Part shown: piece by piece, positions 14,261 to 26,244 of the stretch
Layout: the number at the start of each line of letters is the position of its first letter
How positions within the stretch are numbered: the first letter of the stretch is position 1
Source: Apoderus coryli
Taxonomy: Eukaryota; Arthropoda; Insecta; Coleoptera; Attelabidae
Direction: 5' to 3'
Length of the DNA stretch: 64,000 nt
NCBI GenBank assembly: GCA_911728435.2
Contig: OU452210.1
Span: 2,418,001-2,482,000 of the forward strand
The notes under the pieces: model-generated
Databases searched by the model: none
Told to the model about the DNA's origin: nothing
The model's input: the letters and a program-made list of their open reading frames with translations, nothing else
Translations under genes and position numbers: made by a program

Positions 14261-14512
14261 CACATCGAAAAAATATAAATTCTCCATAATATTTAGGTGT
14301 ATCAGTAAAATTGTACAGCTAATACATGACAAAAATTAATACGAAGCGTCCGTTTACATGACCATGAATGAAGAGTTTGTTAATATAAAAATGAACCATT
14401 TTGTTAATATCTTCAATTATTGTAGTATTCACGAAAATACATTAAAAATTTAAAAATTCCTACTGTAATTGAAATATCAAAACACGAACATATTTAAAAT
14501 GCTTAAAAATTA

Positions 14513-14731
14513 TAAAGGGTGTCCCAACATTAACGCAATATTTGAATTTGCCGCGATTTATGCAGTAAAGTGTTGACAACCCTAAAAACAAAACAAATTG
14601 ACAGCTGACAGTTTATATAAATAACCCTATCCTATGTACTTTATGATTCAATAAAAAACTTACAATGAAATGACTAAGAACTGTGTTTGCTATTTAATTC
14701 AAATCTTGCGTTAATGTTGGGACACCCTTTA
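14513..14731. mobile_element. 219-bp MITE with 26-bp perfect TIRs
   Basis: Both ends read TAAAGGGTGTCCCAACATTA inward, and the perfect inverted match runs 26 bases, then continues with one mismatch to about 37. The TA at each end fits the TA target preference of Tc1/mariner-group elements. There is no ORF, so it is a non-autonomous element that an autonomous relative would have to move. Perfect ends suggest a fairly recent insertion. Confidence 0.85.
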
Positions 14732-14739
14732 CTAGAAAG

Positions 14740-15620
14740 AATACACTTATTGCATTTCTTATATTATTAAATTAATGAATGTATTCTGCCACTGAAAACT
14801 CTCAGTGTTTCGAATTTCTAACTATTAAAATACGCCTAATTCTGCTTTACGTGTGGATCCTAAACCCCGCACACGTGACTGTTAGTTTCAAATTGACATT
14901 AACGACATCTGCTACCTATTACTGACAGAGTATTCACCCAAGTGAACAGAAAATCCAGTCATATTAATACGAAACTTTTTTTTATTATATATTTTCCACA
15001 AACAATATAAATTGATTTTATAGGAGGGAAGTATTATACTATGTGTACCAATGTTGTGGCCGGTATGAATTTTAAAGTAATGTTCAAACATAGAATTATT
15101 TCATGTTGGGGTTACCTATAGTTCACACGTGTTAAGAATTCCTGAAAAGTCTAGTAAAGCACTATACGGGTTTTCATCGTTTTTATACTTATTGTTTTAT
15201 TTCCTATTGTGAAATATAGTAACACCACCATGTAATTGTTGTTTCTGAGTTGATTTAATTGGAACACGTTATAAAGGAAAATGTGCCAACATTCTCTTTT
15301 TTCTCATTAAACATCGAATTAAAACTTATATTCTATCATGTGTGGAATTTTATTCATGAGAACGTTATTTGTTGTCAGCAAGTTTCTATATATTTCCAGG
15401 TAAAATAAGCTCATAAGGTATGAGTGATGCATATTTCCTATGCAATTTTCTCTTTAAACGTAGCTGAGATGTTTTCGAAATACAAATAAAAAAGAACAGT
15501 ATTAATATCTTATCGAATTAAAGTCGCAACTTCACAAATATTCATCTGTATTGAATGTTCACATATTTAGCCAGACATCGCTCATCTTCAGTGGCCTTAT
15601 TATTTGGTACAACTTCAATA
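14740..15620. other. non-coding stretch between elements
   Basis: No supported gene or repeat boundary seen. AT-rich. Confidence 0.5.
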
Positions 15621-15622
15621 AA

Positions 15623-15817
15623 TTCCGATTCTATAATATGGATTTGATATACAGGGTGTCTCTAAAAGGTCTGTACAAAATCATACCACAGAGTTGTGGG
15701 TTCAAAATAAGCCGAATAAACGTAACTTACCTTAGTCCAAAATTGCTACGTTTCGGAAATACAAAGTGATAAAGTTAACAACTGAAAATATTTGATATTA
15801 TGGGCATTTTCCAAGGA
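15623..15817. repeat. extra tandem copy of the transposon's left end (195-bp period)
   Basis: The block starting TTCCGATT at 15,623 repeats at 15,818, a shift of 195 bp, and carries the same terminus (TACAGGGTGTCTCTAAAAGG) at 15,648 and 15,843. The two copies differ by scattered substitutions and a small indel. The first copy therefore holds an orphan element end plus the flanking host sequence, as expected from a tandem duplication across the insertion edge. Confidence 0.8.
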
Positions 15818-15842
15818 TTCCGATTGTATAATATGGACTTGA

Positions 15843-17766
15843 TATACAGGGTGTCTCTAAAAGGTCTGTACAAAATCATATCACAGAGTTGTGAGTTCAA
15901 AATAAGCCGAATAAACGTAACTTACCTTAGTCCAAAATTGCTACGTTTCGGAAATAGAGGGTGATAGAGTTAAAAAATAAAAACTGAAAATATTTAATAT
16001 TATGGGCATTTTCCAGCGAATTATCTAAAAAATTGGTACACATGGGATTTTTGGAGTGCGAAACCCGAATATGGACACCATTTCACTGTGGCCGTTAGAG
16101 GTCGCTCCACACTGTAATTGTGATCCAATAAAATAACCTTAACTTTTTCCTCAGTGTAATTTTTTACTTCTTTTGTTCGCGAAATAATGCATTGTACATT
16201 TTCAAGCAATAAAGGTACTTCTGTTCAAATTCACTAAAGTACGTCGATTTCGAGATATTTCGGTTTTTAGTGTCTGGTGTCGCACTGGAATATTTTAATC
16301 ATTTTGAAAAATAATAATTTTTTATTGCATTAAGAATGAAATATGATTAATAGTATCAAATACCAAAGGTTAGACTTCTGTGGATGCATTACTGCGCAAC
16401 GAGAACATAATAATATGAATTTTGCTAATAAAATTTTATTTACTGATGAAGTATGTTTTACGAGAAGTGTTATAACGAACTTGCACAACGGACACGTCTA
16501 TGCTGATGAAAATCCAAATGCTAACTCATTATCAACATGAGCTTAGGATTCACGTATGGCGAGGAATAATTGACAATTTTATTATTGGCCCCGTTGTCTT
16601 ACCGCGAAGACTAAATGGCGTTGATTATTTGGAACATTTACAAAATACATTGCCAGGTTTGTTAGAAGATTTGCCATTACAACTCAGGCAGGATATGTGG
16701 TTTATGGATGACGATGTTCCATCACATTTTATTTTAAAAGTTCGAAATTATTTACATGAACAGTAACCAGAAAGACGGATTGGCAGAGGCAATGACGCTC
16801 CTGTAAACTAGCCGCCACGCTCACCGGATATGACTCCGTTGGATTATGTTTTATGGGGATCTTTAAAAACAATGGTATACTCCAGACAAATCGATAGTGA
16901 AGAAGAACTCTGGGGTAGAATACAAGATGCAGTTAATGCGTTGAAGAACAATACCGAATTGATGCAAAGAGTTCATTTAAATTTTTTACGTCGTATTAAT
17001 CTTTGTGCATATGTTAACATTTTGAACAATTATTACAAAGTTACAATTAAAATACAAATTTGCTATTATAAAAATAAATTCTTCCTCATTGAATAAAACA
17101 AATATTTGTTACTTAATGACAAATTCATCAATTTCCGATTGAAGACGTAAATTTTTTGGACTGTTTCCCCAAAAATATGCTTGACAGGCCCAGCGATTAA
17201 TCGCACAAAGGAGACCGTACCTTAGCGGCAATAAAAAATATTTGACAATAAGAAGCAACTGTCCATATTTCATCCTTAATGCAATAACAAATTATTATTG
17301 TTCAAAATAATTAAAATATTCCATTTCGACACCAGACACTAAAAACCGAGATATCTCGAAATCGACTTACTCTAGCGAATTTGAACAAGAGTACCTTTAT
17401 TGCTTGGAAATGTACAGTGCATTATTTCGTGAACAAAAAAAGTAAAAAATTACACTGAGGAAAAAGTTACGGTTATTTTATTAAATCACAAATACAGTGT
17501 GGCGCGCCCTCTAACGGCCACAGTGAAATGGTGTCCATATTCGGGTTTCGCACTCCAAAAACCCCACGTGTACCAGTTTTTACAATAATTCGTTGGAAAA
17601 TGTCTATAATATTAAATATTTTCAGTTTTTATTATTCAACTTTATCACCCTGTATTTCCGAAACGCAGCAATTTTGGACTAAGGTAAGTTACGCTTATTC
17701 AGCTTATTTTGACCGCACAAATCTGTGGTATGATTTTGTACAGACCTTTTAGAGACACCCTGTATA
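15843..17766 (+). mobile_element. Tc1/mariner-group transposon with ~500-bp terminal inverted repeats
   Basis: The ends (TACAGGGTGTCTCTAAAAGG left, its reverse complement at 17,747-17,766) are part of very long inverted repeats, about 15,843-16,345 and 17,265-17,766. Matching inner blocks include the region around GTGTCCATATTCGGGTTTCG and the innermost words near GCATTAAGAATGAAATATG. Between the arms lies about 920 bp with transposase remains. TA flanks both ends. Arms this long relative to the coding part are unusual for this superfamily. Confidence 0.85.
16343..17096 (+). pseudogene. transposase remnant of the 15.84-17.77 kb element
   Basis: Three segments of one protein are readable. 16,343-16,540 has the first catalytic region (LFTDEVCF). 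16,500-16,766 has the second (WFMDDDVPSHF, matching the WFQQDGAP motif of relatives). 16,830-17,096 has the third (SPDMTPLDYVLWG) and the C terminus. The breaks are a frameshift around 16,500-16,540 and in-frame stops at 16,764-16,766 and 16,809-16,811. The N-terminal DNA-binding part is absent. Motif order is that of the IS630/Tc1/mariner DDE/D superfamily. The spacing between the last two Asp motifs is longer than the 34 of mariner. The copy cannot encode an active enzyme. Confidence 0.8.
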
Positions 17767-17769
17767 TTT

Positions 17770-20680
17770 AATGCATTTATAGTTTAATAGTTTAATTAAT
17801 TTTATGTAACTACAATTCAATTAAACAACTTTTGTAATAGAGGCAGTTATGTGTGGAAAAGCCTATTTGAAAATCAATAAAATAAATTTTATAACTATTT
17901 AATCTTGACTATGTATATTATGTAATTTTTCAGTTATCTTTTCCGCATCTTTTTTTTTCCTTTTCTCATTAAAGACAATTACACGAGACACTAAAAAGTA
18001 AAATAAAAAAGCCTTGCTATATAATAAGAAGAAAGCAGGAAAAACAAAAGAAAAAAAAAGAAAGATGCATATCTATGTATATATCATGTATTGTAAGTTA
18101 TTTTAATGTGACTGTCATTATTGAGAAAGATAGAAGAATAGATATTATTTCCATAAACAATCGGGATTTGTTCATATGGTAGCAAATAATAAAACCACTG
18201 AAGAAAAGCGATTTCGCTCAAAGCGTGGCTGGCTAAATAATTTTAACATTCAATATAGTTCTTTGAAGAATGAGACAATTTTCAGCAAATAGGCCTCCTT
18301 TTCGTCACAAAAATTTTCCATGGTTTCTGCCTCTGTGTCTGTTTATAAATTCCTAGCAAATTGTTAACTGTTCAGAGGACTGTCGTTTTTCCACTGCTTT
18401 TAGTCATCTTAATTTTGCTGATGATATCTCCCAGCTGGTTTATGCCCTCAGTAGTTAATACTTATTTTATTGTCTGTAAACTTAAATGCTGCCCTATAAC
18501 ATGTGGTTGTCAATTTTAGCAATTAATAATGAGATATTGTACGAAGTATGAAGCATCTCATTGTGTTACTTGGAAGCTGACATGCTGAAAATATTGAAAC
18601 CTACTTTTTGTGTGTGTGAATAATACTTAACATTCAATGATCAAACAGTGTAAAGTTTGTAGACCTTTGATTTGACTTTAGTTTAAATCTTTAAAAATAT
18701 ATAAATAGATATATATATATCAGCTAAAAGTCTTGTTTTGTACTATGATAGCAGCAGCTTTTTTAAGATACTTAGCTATTGACGATTCCGTCCGGCAAAT
18801 TTAAATTAAAAAGTCTAAGCGGAAAATCAGGTGCTGGATTAAATCATGTGTATTCTCTTCCAACTGCATTCATCGCAAAACAATCACCTATTTTAATTTC
18901 TCTTAAAACTTGGGAAAATAGAGAAGGCATATTCCCAAGAGTATAAAATATTTAAACGTATTTTGTGCTTTTAAATTTTTAATCTAGTCTTCTTCAAATA
19001 AATAAAAAAAGGCACTATACGTATATTGTTTTTACCTAATATATAGGTCGTACAGAATTTAACATCCCCTCTGTTAGACTACAAGAATAATAAACTATAA
19101 AAAAAACAGCATATTTGAAATATTGTTTCTTTAATATTAGGTTTAGATACAAAAATTCAGGTGGCGGTTATAATCCATAGCCCTTACTTTTAACTAACTG
19201 CCAAATACAAACATAATACCTGGATGACGACAAAAGTTCAGAACTTTTCTCAATACTTTTCCTGTGCCGGAAAGTAAAAGTAATAAAACATGTTTTCTCA
19301 TGACAGCAAAATTTTATCAAATCTTTCCTGAGAAATTCATACTTATGCCTTATTCCACCGCTTACATAATATGTGACAATATCCTCACCAACAAATCATG
19401 GACTTAGAATATTTACCCAAAACACTTAAAATAATAAAGTATGAATTAATATGATTATTTTATTTAACATTTCAACACCCTTGCTGTCAATAACCGGATA
19501 ATGTACAAAGTTTACTTAAGTGAGGATAAATTAAACTTCGTTAACATTCTTACTTGTACTATATAATAATTTTGAGTAGAGCTAACGCTATAGTTCCACG
19601 TAGGTACAATTTAAATTGTCCCAATGTTTTAAAAACGTGTAGTTGTAGGATGATGAATGAAATCTGTATTTTAATCCATCTATTTAATGGTTTGGTTACA
19701 CCAAGTATTTGTTTGAATTTAAAAATAACAACGTTATCGTGGTGCAATACATAACATGGACATTTGAAATAAAACTAAAATAAACCCAATGCATTTCGCA
19801 GCATTATATCAACGATCTTTCTCATATAATATTGCAAGTTATATAAAAAATTGAAATACTGAATGACAAATAATATCAAACTTTGTACTTGGCTATGAAT
19901 TTCGCGGATATGTTCAGACGTTGTATATAGCAGGCCTATAAGACCTATAATTCAATTTCTTTCCTACGTTACATTGAGTTTATGTCTTTGATTAGGTATG
20001 TTTATAGCTGCGTATTTATAAAGAAACAATAACCGTAAAATAAAAAAGATGTTCCTATTTACATATCAAATGGCCAACACATCCATCTATTTTTGCATTA
20101 TTATGAACTAGACCATCGAAAAAGCTATTAATATGCGGTTTCAACCGAATTTCTCCAAACACGAAAAACTTCTGTACGTTAGCTTTCTACATATAGAAGT
20201 GCAATACCTATACACAAATATAGTGGATGCTTTGGTATTTAAATTTTGTATTACGAGTAATACGTAATGGGCACGTATATTATGTTTTACGGATTGGAAG
20301 AAATGTGTTTTGTTTATCTTGCATTTGCGCTACCTGGTTTCACAACCTTCTCTAGATAATGTCAACACCGCAATACGGTTATCCACAATACGGAAAATAG
20401 TTGTAAACTATTTTGTAGTTGTATTTTCGTTTTTCCAATCTGACTGCACTCAAAATGTCAAATATTATTTTTCCTCTCTTTGTTAGATTCTATGAGCCTC
20501 AGCTAAGATAAGTGTGACAGTAAACACCATCTTAAAATATTTTGAATCATTGGTCAGGTAGACCATTTCCTTTATGGTAAATTATTCATGATTATTTATT
20601 ATTCAGTATAGCTCGATCCAGACTTGGGCTATTAAAGAGAGTAAAGCCCTAAAAGGTTGCAAAAGACTGCTTCATAATAT
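17770..20680. other. AT-rich non-coding stretch
   Basis: No supported gene. Includes purine-rich and TA-rich low-complexity patches (about 18,000-18,070; 18,700-18,722). Confidence 0.5.
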
Positions 20681-21868
20681 AACGGTAATTCAATAAGTCC
20701 GTAGGATAAGTAAGAAAAAAAAAATTTGACAAAACTCGATTGTATTATGCAACATAGTTGCCTTCGACGGCAATACAACGAGTATAGCGATTTTCCAATT
20801 TTTCGATACCACTCTTATAGTACGATTGCTCTTTCTTGTCAAAATAGGCCTCAGTTTTAGCGATTATTTCATCATTGGACTTAAATTTCTTTCCAGCAAG
20901 CATTCTCTTGAGATCTGAAAACAGGAAAAAATCGCTGGGGGCTAAATCTGGAGAATACGGTGGGTGGGTAAGTAATTCCGAGCCCAATTCATTCAATTTT
21001 GTCATAGTTTTCATCAATTTGTGACACGGTTCATTGTCTTGGTGAAACAACACTTGTTTCTTTTGCAAATGTGGCCGTTTCCTTGCGATTTCAGCCTTCA
21101 ATCGATCCAAAAGTGCATAATAATAATCGCTGTTGATGGTGGTTCCTTTTTGAAGGTAGTCGATGAATATTATTCCGTTCGCATCCCAAAATACAGACGC
21201 CATCACCTTACCGGCCGACTGTTGCGTTTTGGCTCGCTTTGGATTCGGTTCGTCGATTGCTGTCCACTCATCTGACTGTCTTTTGGATTCTGGTGTGTAA
21301 TAGTGAAGCCATGTTTCATCCATTGTCACATATCGACGATAGCATTCCATTTTATTGCGGTTTAACAGCGCCAAACACTTTTTGGGCGACTGTGAGCTCA
21401 CGCGGCACCCACTTTGCACAGATCTTTCGCATACCCAAATGTTCGTGTAGAATGGTAAAAACACTACCATCTGATATCTTTACAATGTCAGCTTCACCTT
21501 CAATTTGCGATCGTTCATAACCAATAACAGCCTCATTTGGGCGTCCACTGCGCTCTGCATCATTTGTGCTGGTACGACCACGTTTAAATTCAGCAATCCA
21601 CTTCTCTACCATTTGTCTCGATGGAGCAGAGTTCGGATAATGTTTATCAAGCCATTGTTTGGTTTATTTTTCTCATCAAAAAGCAATGATTTATCAAGAC
21701 TCGAAATTCACTTTTTTCCACGTTGCTTCGCACAAAATGCTATAACTCACGAATCAATAGTCAGATTGCTGTCAAATTTATACACTTATCGTGTGAAGGT
21801 TAGTACTAAATAAAATTCTAGTAACGCCATCTATGTGTCATCCTACGGACTTATTGAATGACCTAATA
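20681..21868 (-). mobile_element. mariner-family transposon, decayed copy
   Basis: Inverted ends share ATTCAATAAGTCCGTAGGAT (left 20,688-20,707; right in reverse complement at about 21,840-21,861), flanked by TA. The internal minus-strand sequence encodes mariner transposase pieces. The outermost left bases differ from the right end, and the coding part is broken, so this copy is inactive. Confidence 0.88.
20745..21721 (-). pseudogene. mariner transposase (DD34D), frameshifted
   Basis: Reading on the minus strand, an N-terminal piece (from KSEFRVL near 21,715, then MVEKWIAEFKRGRTSTN) is followed by a segment with an internal deletion and a frameshift near 21,350-21,470. The catalytic part is one open frame, 20,745-21,470. 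Its motifs are VTMDETW (first Asp), VLFHQDNEPCH (second Asp) and HPPYSPDLAPSDFF (third Asp, 34 residues after the second, the mariner signature). The start codon appears mutated to GTG at 21,721, and a stop follows the N-terminal segment. The enzyme would cut and paste its own TIR-bounded element; this copy is a relic. Confidence 0.88.
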
Positions 21869-21869
21869 G

Positions 21870-22500
21870 ATATTTCATTACAGTTAAATTTATAAATGTC
21901 ATGTTTTCATACCTTTTCTAAAGGGATTACATTTTCTTGAGCTTAATTATTATTGAGTTTTTGTCATTTTCTTTTACTTCCAAGACACTATTATGTGTCC
22001 ACAGGGGAAAATCTTAACCGCTATTCCTTTTATAAGAAAAACAAATGCTTGCCAATTCTTGCGAATGAAGGAAAAAATAGTTTTACGGACTAATTGTGAT
22101 TAGGTTTGTTATACCTAGATAACAACTGCTAAAACATTAAGTCGAAAAGTATATATGAACGATAAGGCGCTTGCTTTATAAAAACAACATAGTAAATTCG
22201 TTAAATGTATCTGAAGTGGAAAATAGAAAACGTATCTTCAGTGATAATTTATTTCATTTACATTTAAAATAATTCCCCATAAATCTCGACTAATATAATT
22301 TCCTAGTATACTTTTTTAACGGAGCTATAATTCATTTAATCTGATATATACCAGTTGAGATTTGTCAGCAGTTATAGAACCATATTAACAGGGGCGTACG
22401 CAAAATGGTTATTCAATACTAATTACAAATTTTCTACAAGTAAATGTGGTGGAGACATCATTAGCCTATACAAAAAATTATCAACAAACGTATATTACAT
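21870..22500. other. non-coding stretch; possible hAT-like end
   Basis: No gene seen. CAGGGGCGTACGCAAAAT near 22,391 resembles the end of a CAGNGGCG-type non-autonomous element, but I see no partner terminus. Confidence 0.4.
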
Positions 22501-22504
22501 CAAT

Positions 22505-22930
22505 TTTATTTTTTTCTTCTTTCTTAGAATGTAGGATCATTGGAAAATTAACAAAAGATTTCAAACAAGAAAACTAGTGCAACACAACGTTTCGATAACT
22601 TATTATTAACTTCTTCAGGTGTTTGAAATCATAATTGACTATTTAATTCTGTTATGTTTGAATACAATTTTCGTTGATTAATATTTTTACCTGGACACAA
22701 AAACCATAAAATACTTACAATTTGTCATTTTGTGGTTTTTCTCTCCAGGTTTAAAAATATTAATAAGTAGTACATTTAGTACCTATTCAAAAGTAATAGA
22801 TTTAAATAGTCAATTATCATGTCAGATACCAGAAGAAGTTAACAATAAGTTAATAAAACGTTGTGTTTATTTTTGAAATCATTTTGTTAATTTACCAATG
22901 AACTTACACCCTAAGAAAGAAGAAAATTAT
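22505..22930. mobile_element. 425-bp foldback element
   Basis: The sequence folds on itself around about 22,715. Outer arms share TTTCTTCTTTCTTAG and TTGG-AAATTAACAAAA. Inner arms share ATAATTGACTATTTAA and the stretch around AATATTTTTACCTGGA. Each arm is about 200 bp with indels and mismatches. On the minus strand of the left arm there is CTGAAGA, then 18 nt, then GAAACGT, enclosed by an 11-bp perfect stem (GATTTCAAACA with TGTTTGAAATC), which recalls a hammerhead-ribozyme layout. It has no ORF. Confidence 0.7.
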
Positions 22931-22931
22931 A

Positions 22932-25295
22932 TATAAAAAAACATGCCCTAATTTATGTTGAGGGCTATTTCGAGGCCTGTAGTGCATTATGTATACCTAT
23001 ATAGAGTTCAGAAATGCATCTGCAGTTAATAAGTACATTACAAATATTAATAACGGAATGGCATTGGTTAAGATTGTGTTTAATGAACTTTTGATTTTAA
23101 TGGTAAAATATTTGTTAAGAGCAAGCAATGTGATCTAAAGGACATAACAGTATAATGTATATAGATAGTATAAATTTAATATGGAAATTTTGGATTTATA
23201 CAGGATCACAGGAAAATCTAGACAATGAATTTTATCAGTATCATTTCATAAGGGATATATGCACGTGCAAAGCGTCCCAGAAAAGTATCAATTTTTTTCT
23301 AATGTAACACCCTAAATATAGGGTGCATTTTGAATGACAAAAAGATAGTCTTTCATAAGGGTCCCCGATACTTAAATTATTTTTGATTCGTTTCGATATT
23401 TATTAAAATGCAAAAATATGAAAATAAATGATTTCATCTTTTCTTTAATTTATATATCAATTTATTAATAAGCAGGTGTTCCAATTTTGTATTGCTATTA
23501 CTGATATATCATCCCTAATTCAACTGTATAATACCAGGTATTTAATAAATCAGTAATTATCCTATGATGGTTTTCGTTGTTTTTATTTGATTTTTAAAAT
23601 CTTGTCGCTTTTTGATTTTTACGCCTGAGCTTACAGATTTTTCAGTTCTATTATTTATACTATCTTTTATTTCGTTGAATGATTTCTTACACTATATTAC
23701 GGTGTCATATACGTATATTTTTAAGATTTAAAGTGTTATGATATTAAATTTTTATATCAAAACTTTTCAAATTAATGAAGACATTTTTTAAAACAATATC
23801 CCACTGACAGACAGAGATTTCAATAAATATTGTGTGCTGTTGTCACACTGACAGATTTGCATAATTAAAGTTGTTTCAATATGTTAATTGATAGGATTAA
23901 CCAAACAATGTAAATCGAATTATAGTATAGTGCTTTAATTTTAAAACTTTCCACCTGAAGTAGGGGAATTGTGGTGATTGACGGTGGCTGCCTGATGAGT
24001 ATAAACAACAAACTTCAATAGTCAGTAAACTGTATATTCATTTTAGTATTTATTTAGAAAACTTGTGTTTGTAATTCAATGCCAGTCGTGGTACTAGCCA
24101 GTGGAGTAGTTGTTTTGCCTTGTTCTCTAAATGTATACAAAACATTTTCGAAAGCGGGGACAGATTGGTCTCACATCGAAAAAATTCTAAATTCACTTTC
24201 TTATTTTCTACATAAATATTTTTTACCTATCAATAATTCCTGCGTGGTACTCACCTTGTATAGTTGAAACGTTTTTATAGACACACTACTGTCTGTTCAT
24301 GTTAATTAAAAAATAATGACATCGCGAAAAAGAAAATGCACTGGAGGTATCTTTGTATGCTATTGAAATAAACTTTCGTTAAGAAAAATATCTTCCCCTG
24401 TTAGAAAAGCTCGTCGATACAATATAGAGACTTAGATGCGACAGTTATTACGCTTGTGTATTTAAGCAGAAAACACTAACACAAATGCGTTTTTTTCGTT
24501 GTATTTTTATTTGTATTTTCTTTCTAATTGTGTGTTGCTCCATCTCAAAAGTAATCCCATAATTCAGAAAAGTCAGATACTTTGCACTGTCGATTTATCT
24601 CTTCTTTTAGAACTGCCGTCCTGCCAGCAATGTTTTATAGCTGGAAAAATTTAGAAGCTGAAATCCTGCATTAGCGCAAACTGGAAAAAAATGACCAGCC
24701 AGAATATTTCTCCGTAAAATCTAGTCATAAAACGAGACCTGTTAATTTAATATACGTCCCAGTTTTTTAAATCATTTTTTTACGCAATATATTATTTATC
24801 AGTCTTAAAACTGCGGTAATATTTCTTCTATACTTTTGTACAGAATTTTAAAAGCCCATATATTATGAACTATATGTTAACAGATAATTACCTTAATTAT
24901 ACTGGCAGATAAATCTTATTTTCAGTGTCTTACTGACAACTAATTAAAATAGGGGGTTTTATTTTTACACTATTTTTCGTCGTTCCCCAATGTTATGTTT
25001 CTGATATAGCCGCAACTATGTTTAAATTTAAAATATGTTAGGTATTAGTATAAAGCTATTAAAAGCTCATGAACACAGCGATGTTCTTACAAGTGTGTGT
25101 GTGTGTTTAAAAGAAAAAAATCAGTGGCGTACAACGGATTGTAATAAATGAACGCTGACTGAAGACTGTAGAACAACAACACATTATAGTTTTAGCACCA
25201 ATTTCCAGATAATCTTATTTCCTATCATCACTTGTACGTGCGTAATGTGATGTGTGATATTTACTTAAACGCAGATCCTTTTTAAGGGTAATATG
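22932..25295. other. non-coding stretch
   Basis: AT-rich, no supported gene. A 62-codon plus-strand frame at 24,079-24,267 has no recognisable features and is probably chance. A GT-rich repeat lies near 25,094-25,106. CAGTGGCGTACAACGGATT near 25,122 resembles a hAT-type end. Confidence 0.45.
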
Positions 25296-25972
25296 GATCC
25301 ACACTGAAAAAAATATTGTACGTAAAACCAATGAATGGTTGTCATCAATATTTTGAACATTAATATTATGAATTGGTCACTGTTACAATGAATTTTGATC
25401 ATAAATTAATAATTTCATACATAGAAACAATGTACGATGAAACATTAATCAATAAATGCAAGACATCGAAAATTTATGTTTTTTTTCATCAATATAATGT
25501 CACCATTTATTGCTTCAATGTTTTAAATTTATTAATTTATGCTCTCCGCCTTTAATACAATAATTTGTAAATCATACACCTATGAACAGCGAACATAAAA
25601 ACTAATAAACGATCATCGTTGATTCAATGGATGCTAAGCATTAATTTTACGAACCTAACCATTAAATTCTGAATAACGCGCGCAAATCAATGCACCCGGA
25701 CCATAGACTGAATACTCAAAACATTGACATTATGACATTCTCATAGACTTTTTGTTTACGCGTCCTTTTTGTTTTGTTTAGTTAAATGTATATAGTTGAA
25801 AAGTGAGGTGTGTTCCTAAATCTATTTTTAAAATTTGTTCCCAAATAATACAACAAATGTAGAAATATAAGGTAAGTAATCCTTTTATATAAGTACCATT
25901 TAGTAAAGTACAAAACTAAAGTCAGTTTAAAACGAGAAAAAAACACAGTGCGGTATTCCTTTGTAATGTTGA

Positions 25973-26206
25973 AAACCCGCCGATACGAGGGAAGAAATTT
26001 TATGGGCTCTTCATGGATATTTAGTGCTATCCGCTAAGCTATGTTCCAAAGGTGCCAGTGTAGAGATAAGCCATTTAAAGTACACAATAAAAGACTCTCA
26101 AGAATCTTTTTTATTTTGTGCTAAAACAGTTCAAGAAATAGAAGAACATATAATAAACCTTAAAGGAAGAAAATCTGCAATTCAACCGTACTTATGGGTT
26201 CTATAA
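25973..26206 (+). pseudogene. fragment of an uncharacterised insect protein family
   Basis: A plus-strand frame is open for 77 codons after a stop at 25,970-25,972 and ends in TAA at 26,204-26,206. It includes EEILWALHGYLVLSAKL, KGASVEISHLKY, CAKTVQEIEEHI and IQPYLWVL. From memory, this wording (a GAS motif, an EIEEH helix, then IQPY-L-V) occurs in a multicopy family of unknown function found in many insect genomes, often near repeats. In relatives the protein continues beyond this point, so the C terminus is probably lost here. Being inside the CACTGAA element, it may be that element's own gene. Family recall is not checked. Confidence 0.4.
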
Positions 26207-26244
26207 GTCTATTCTAAAGGCGCACACTGTTTGCTTAAAAACCT

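Noticed and set aside
16021..16209. 62-codon minus-strand frame in the left TIR of the 15.8-kb element
   Set aside because: It lies fully in the inverted repeat and its mirror in the right arm is not open; chance.
21021..21813. Plus-strand frames across the mariner copy
   Set aside because: They are antisense shadows of the transposase.
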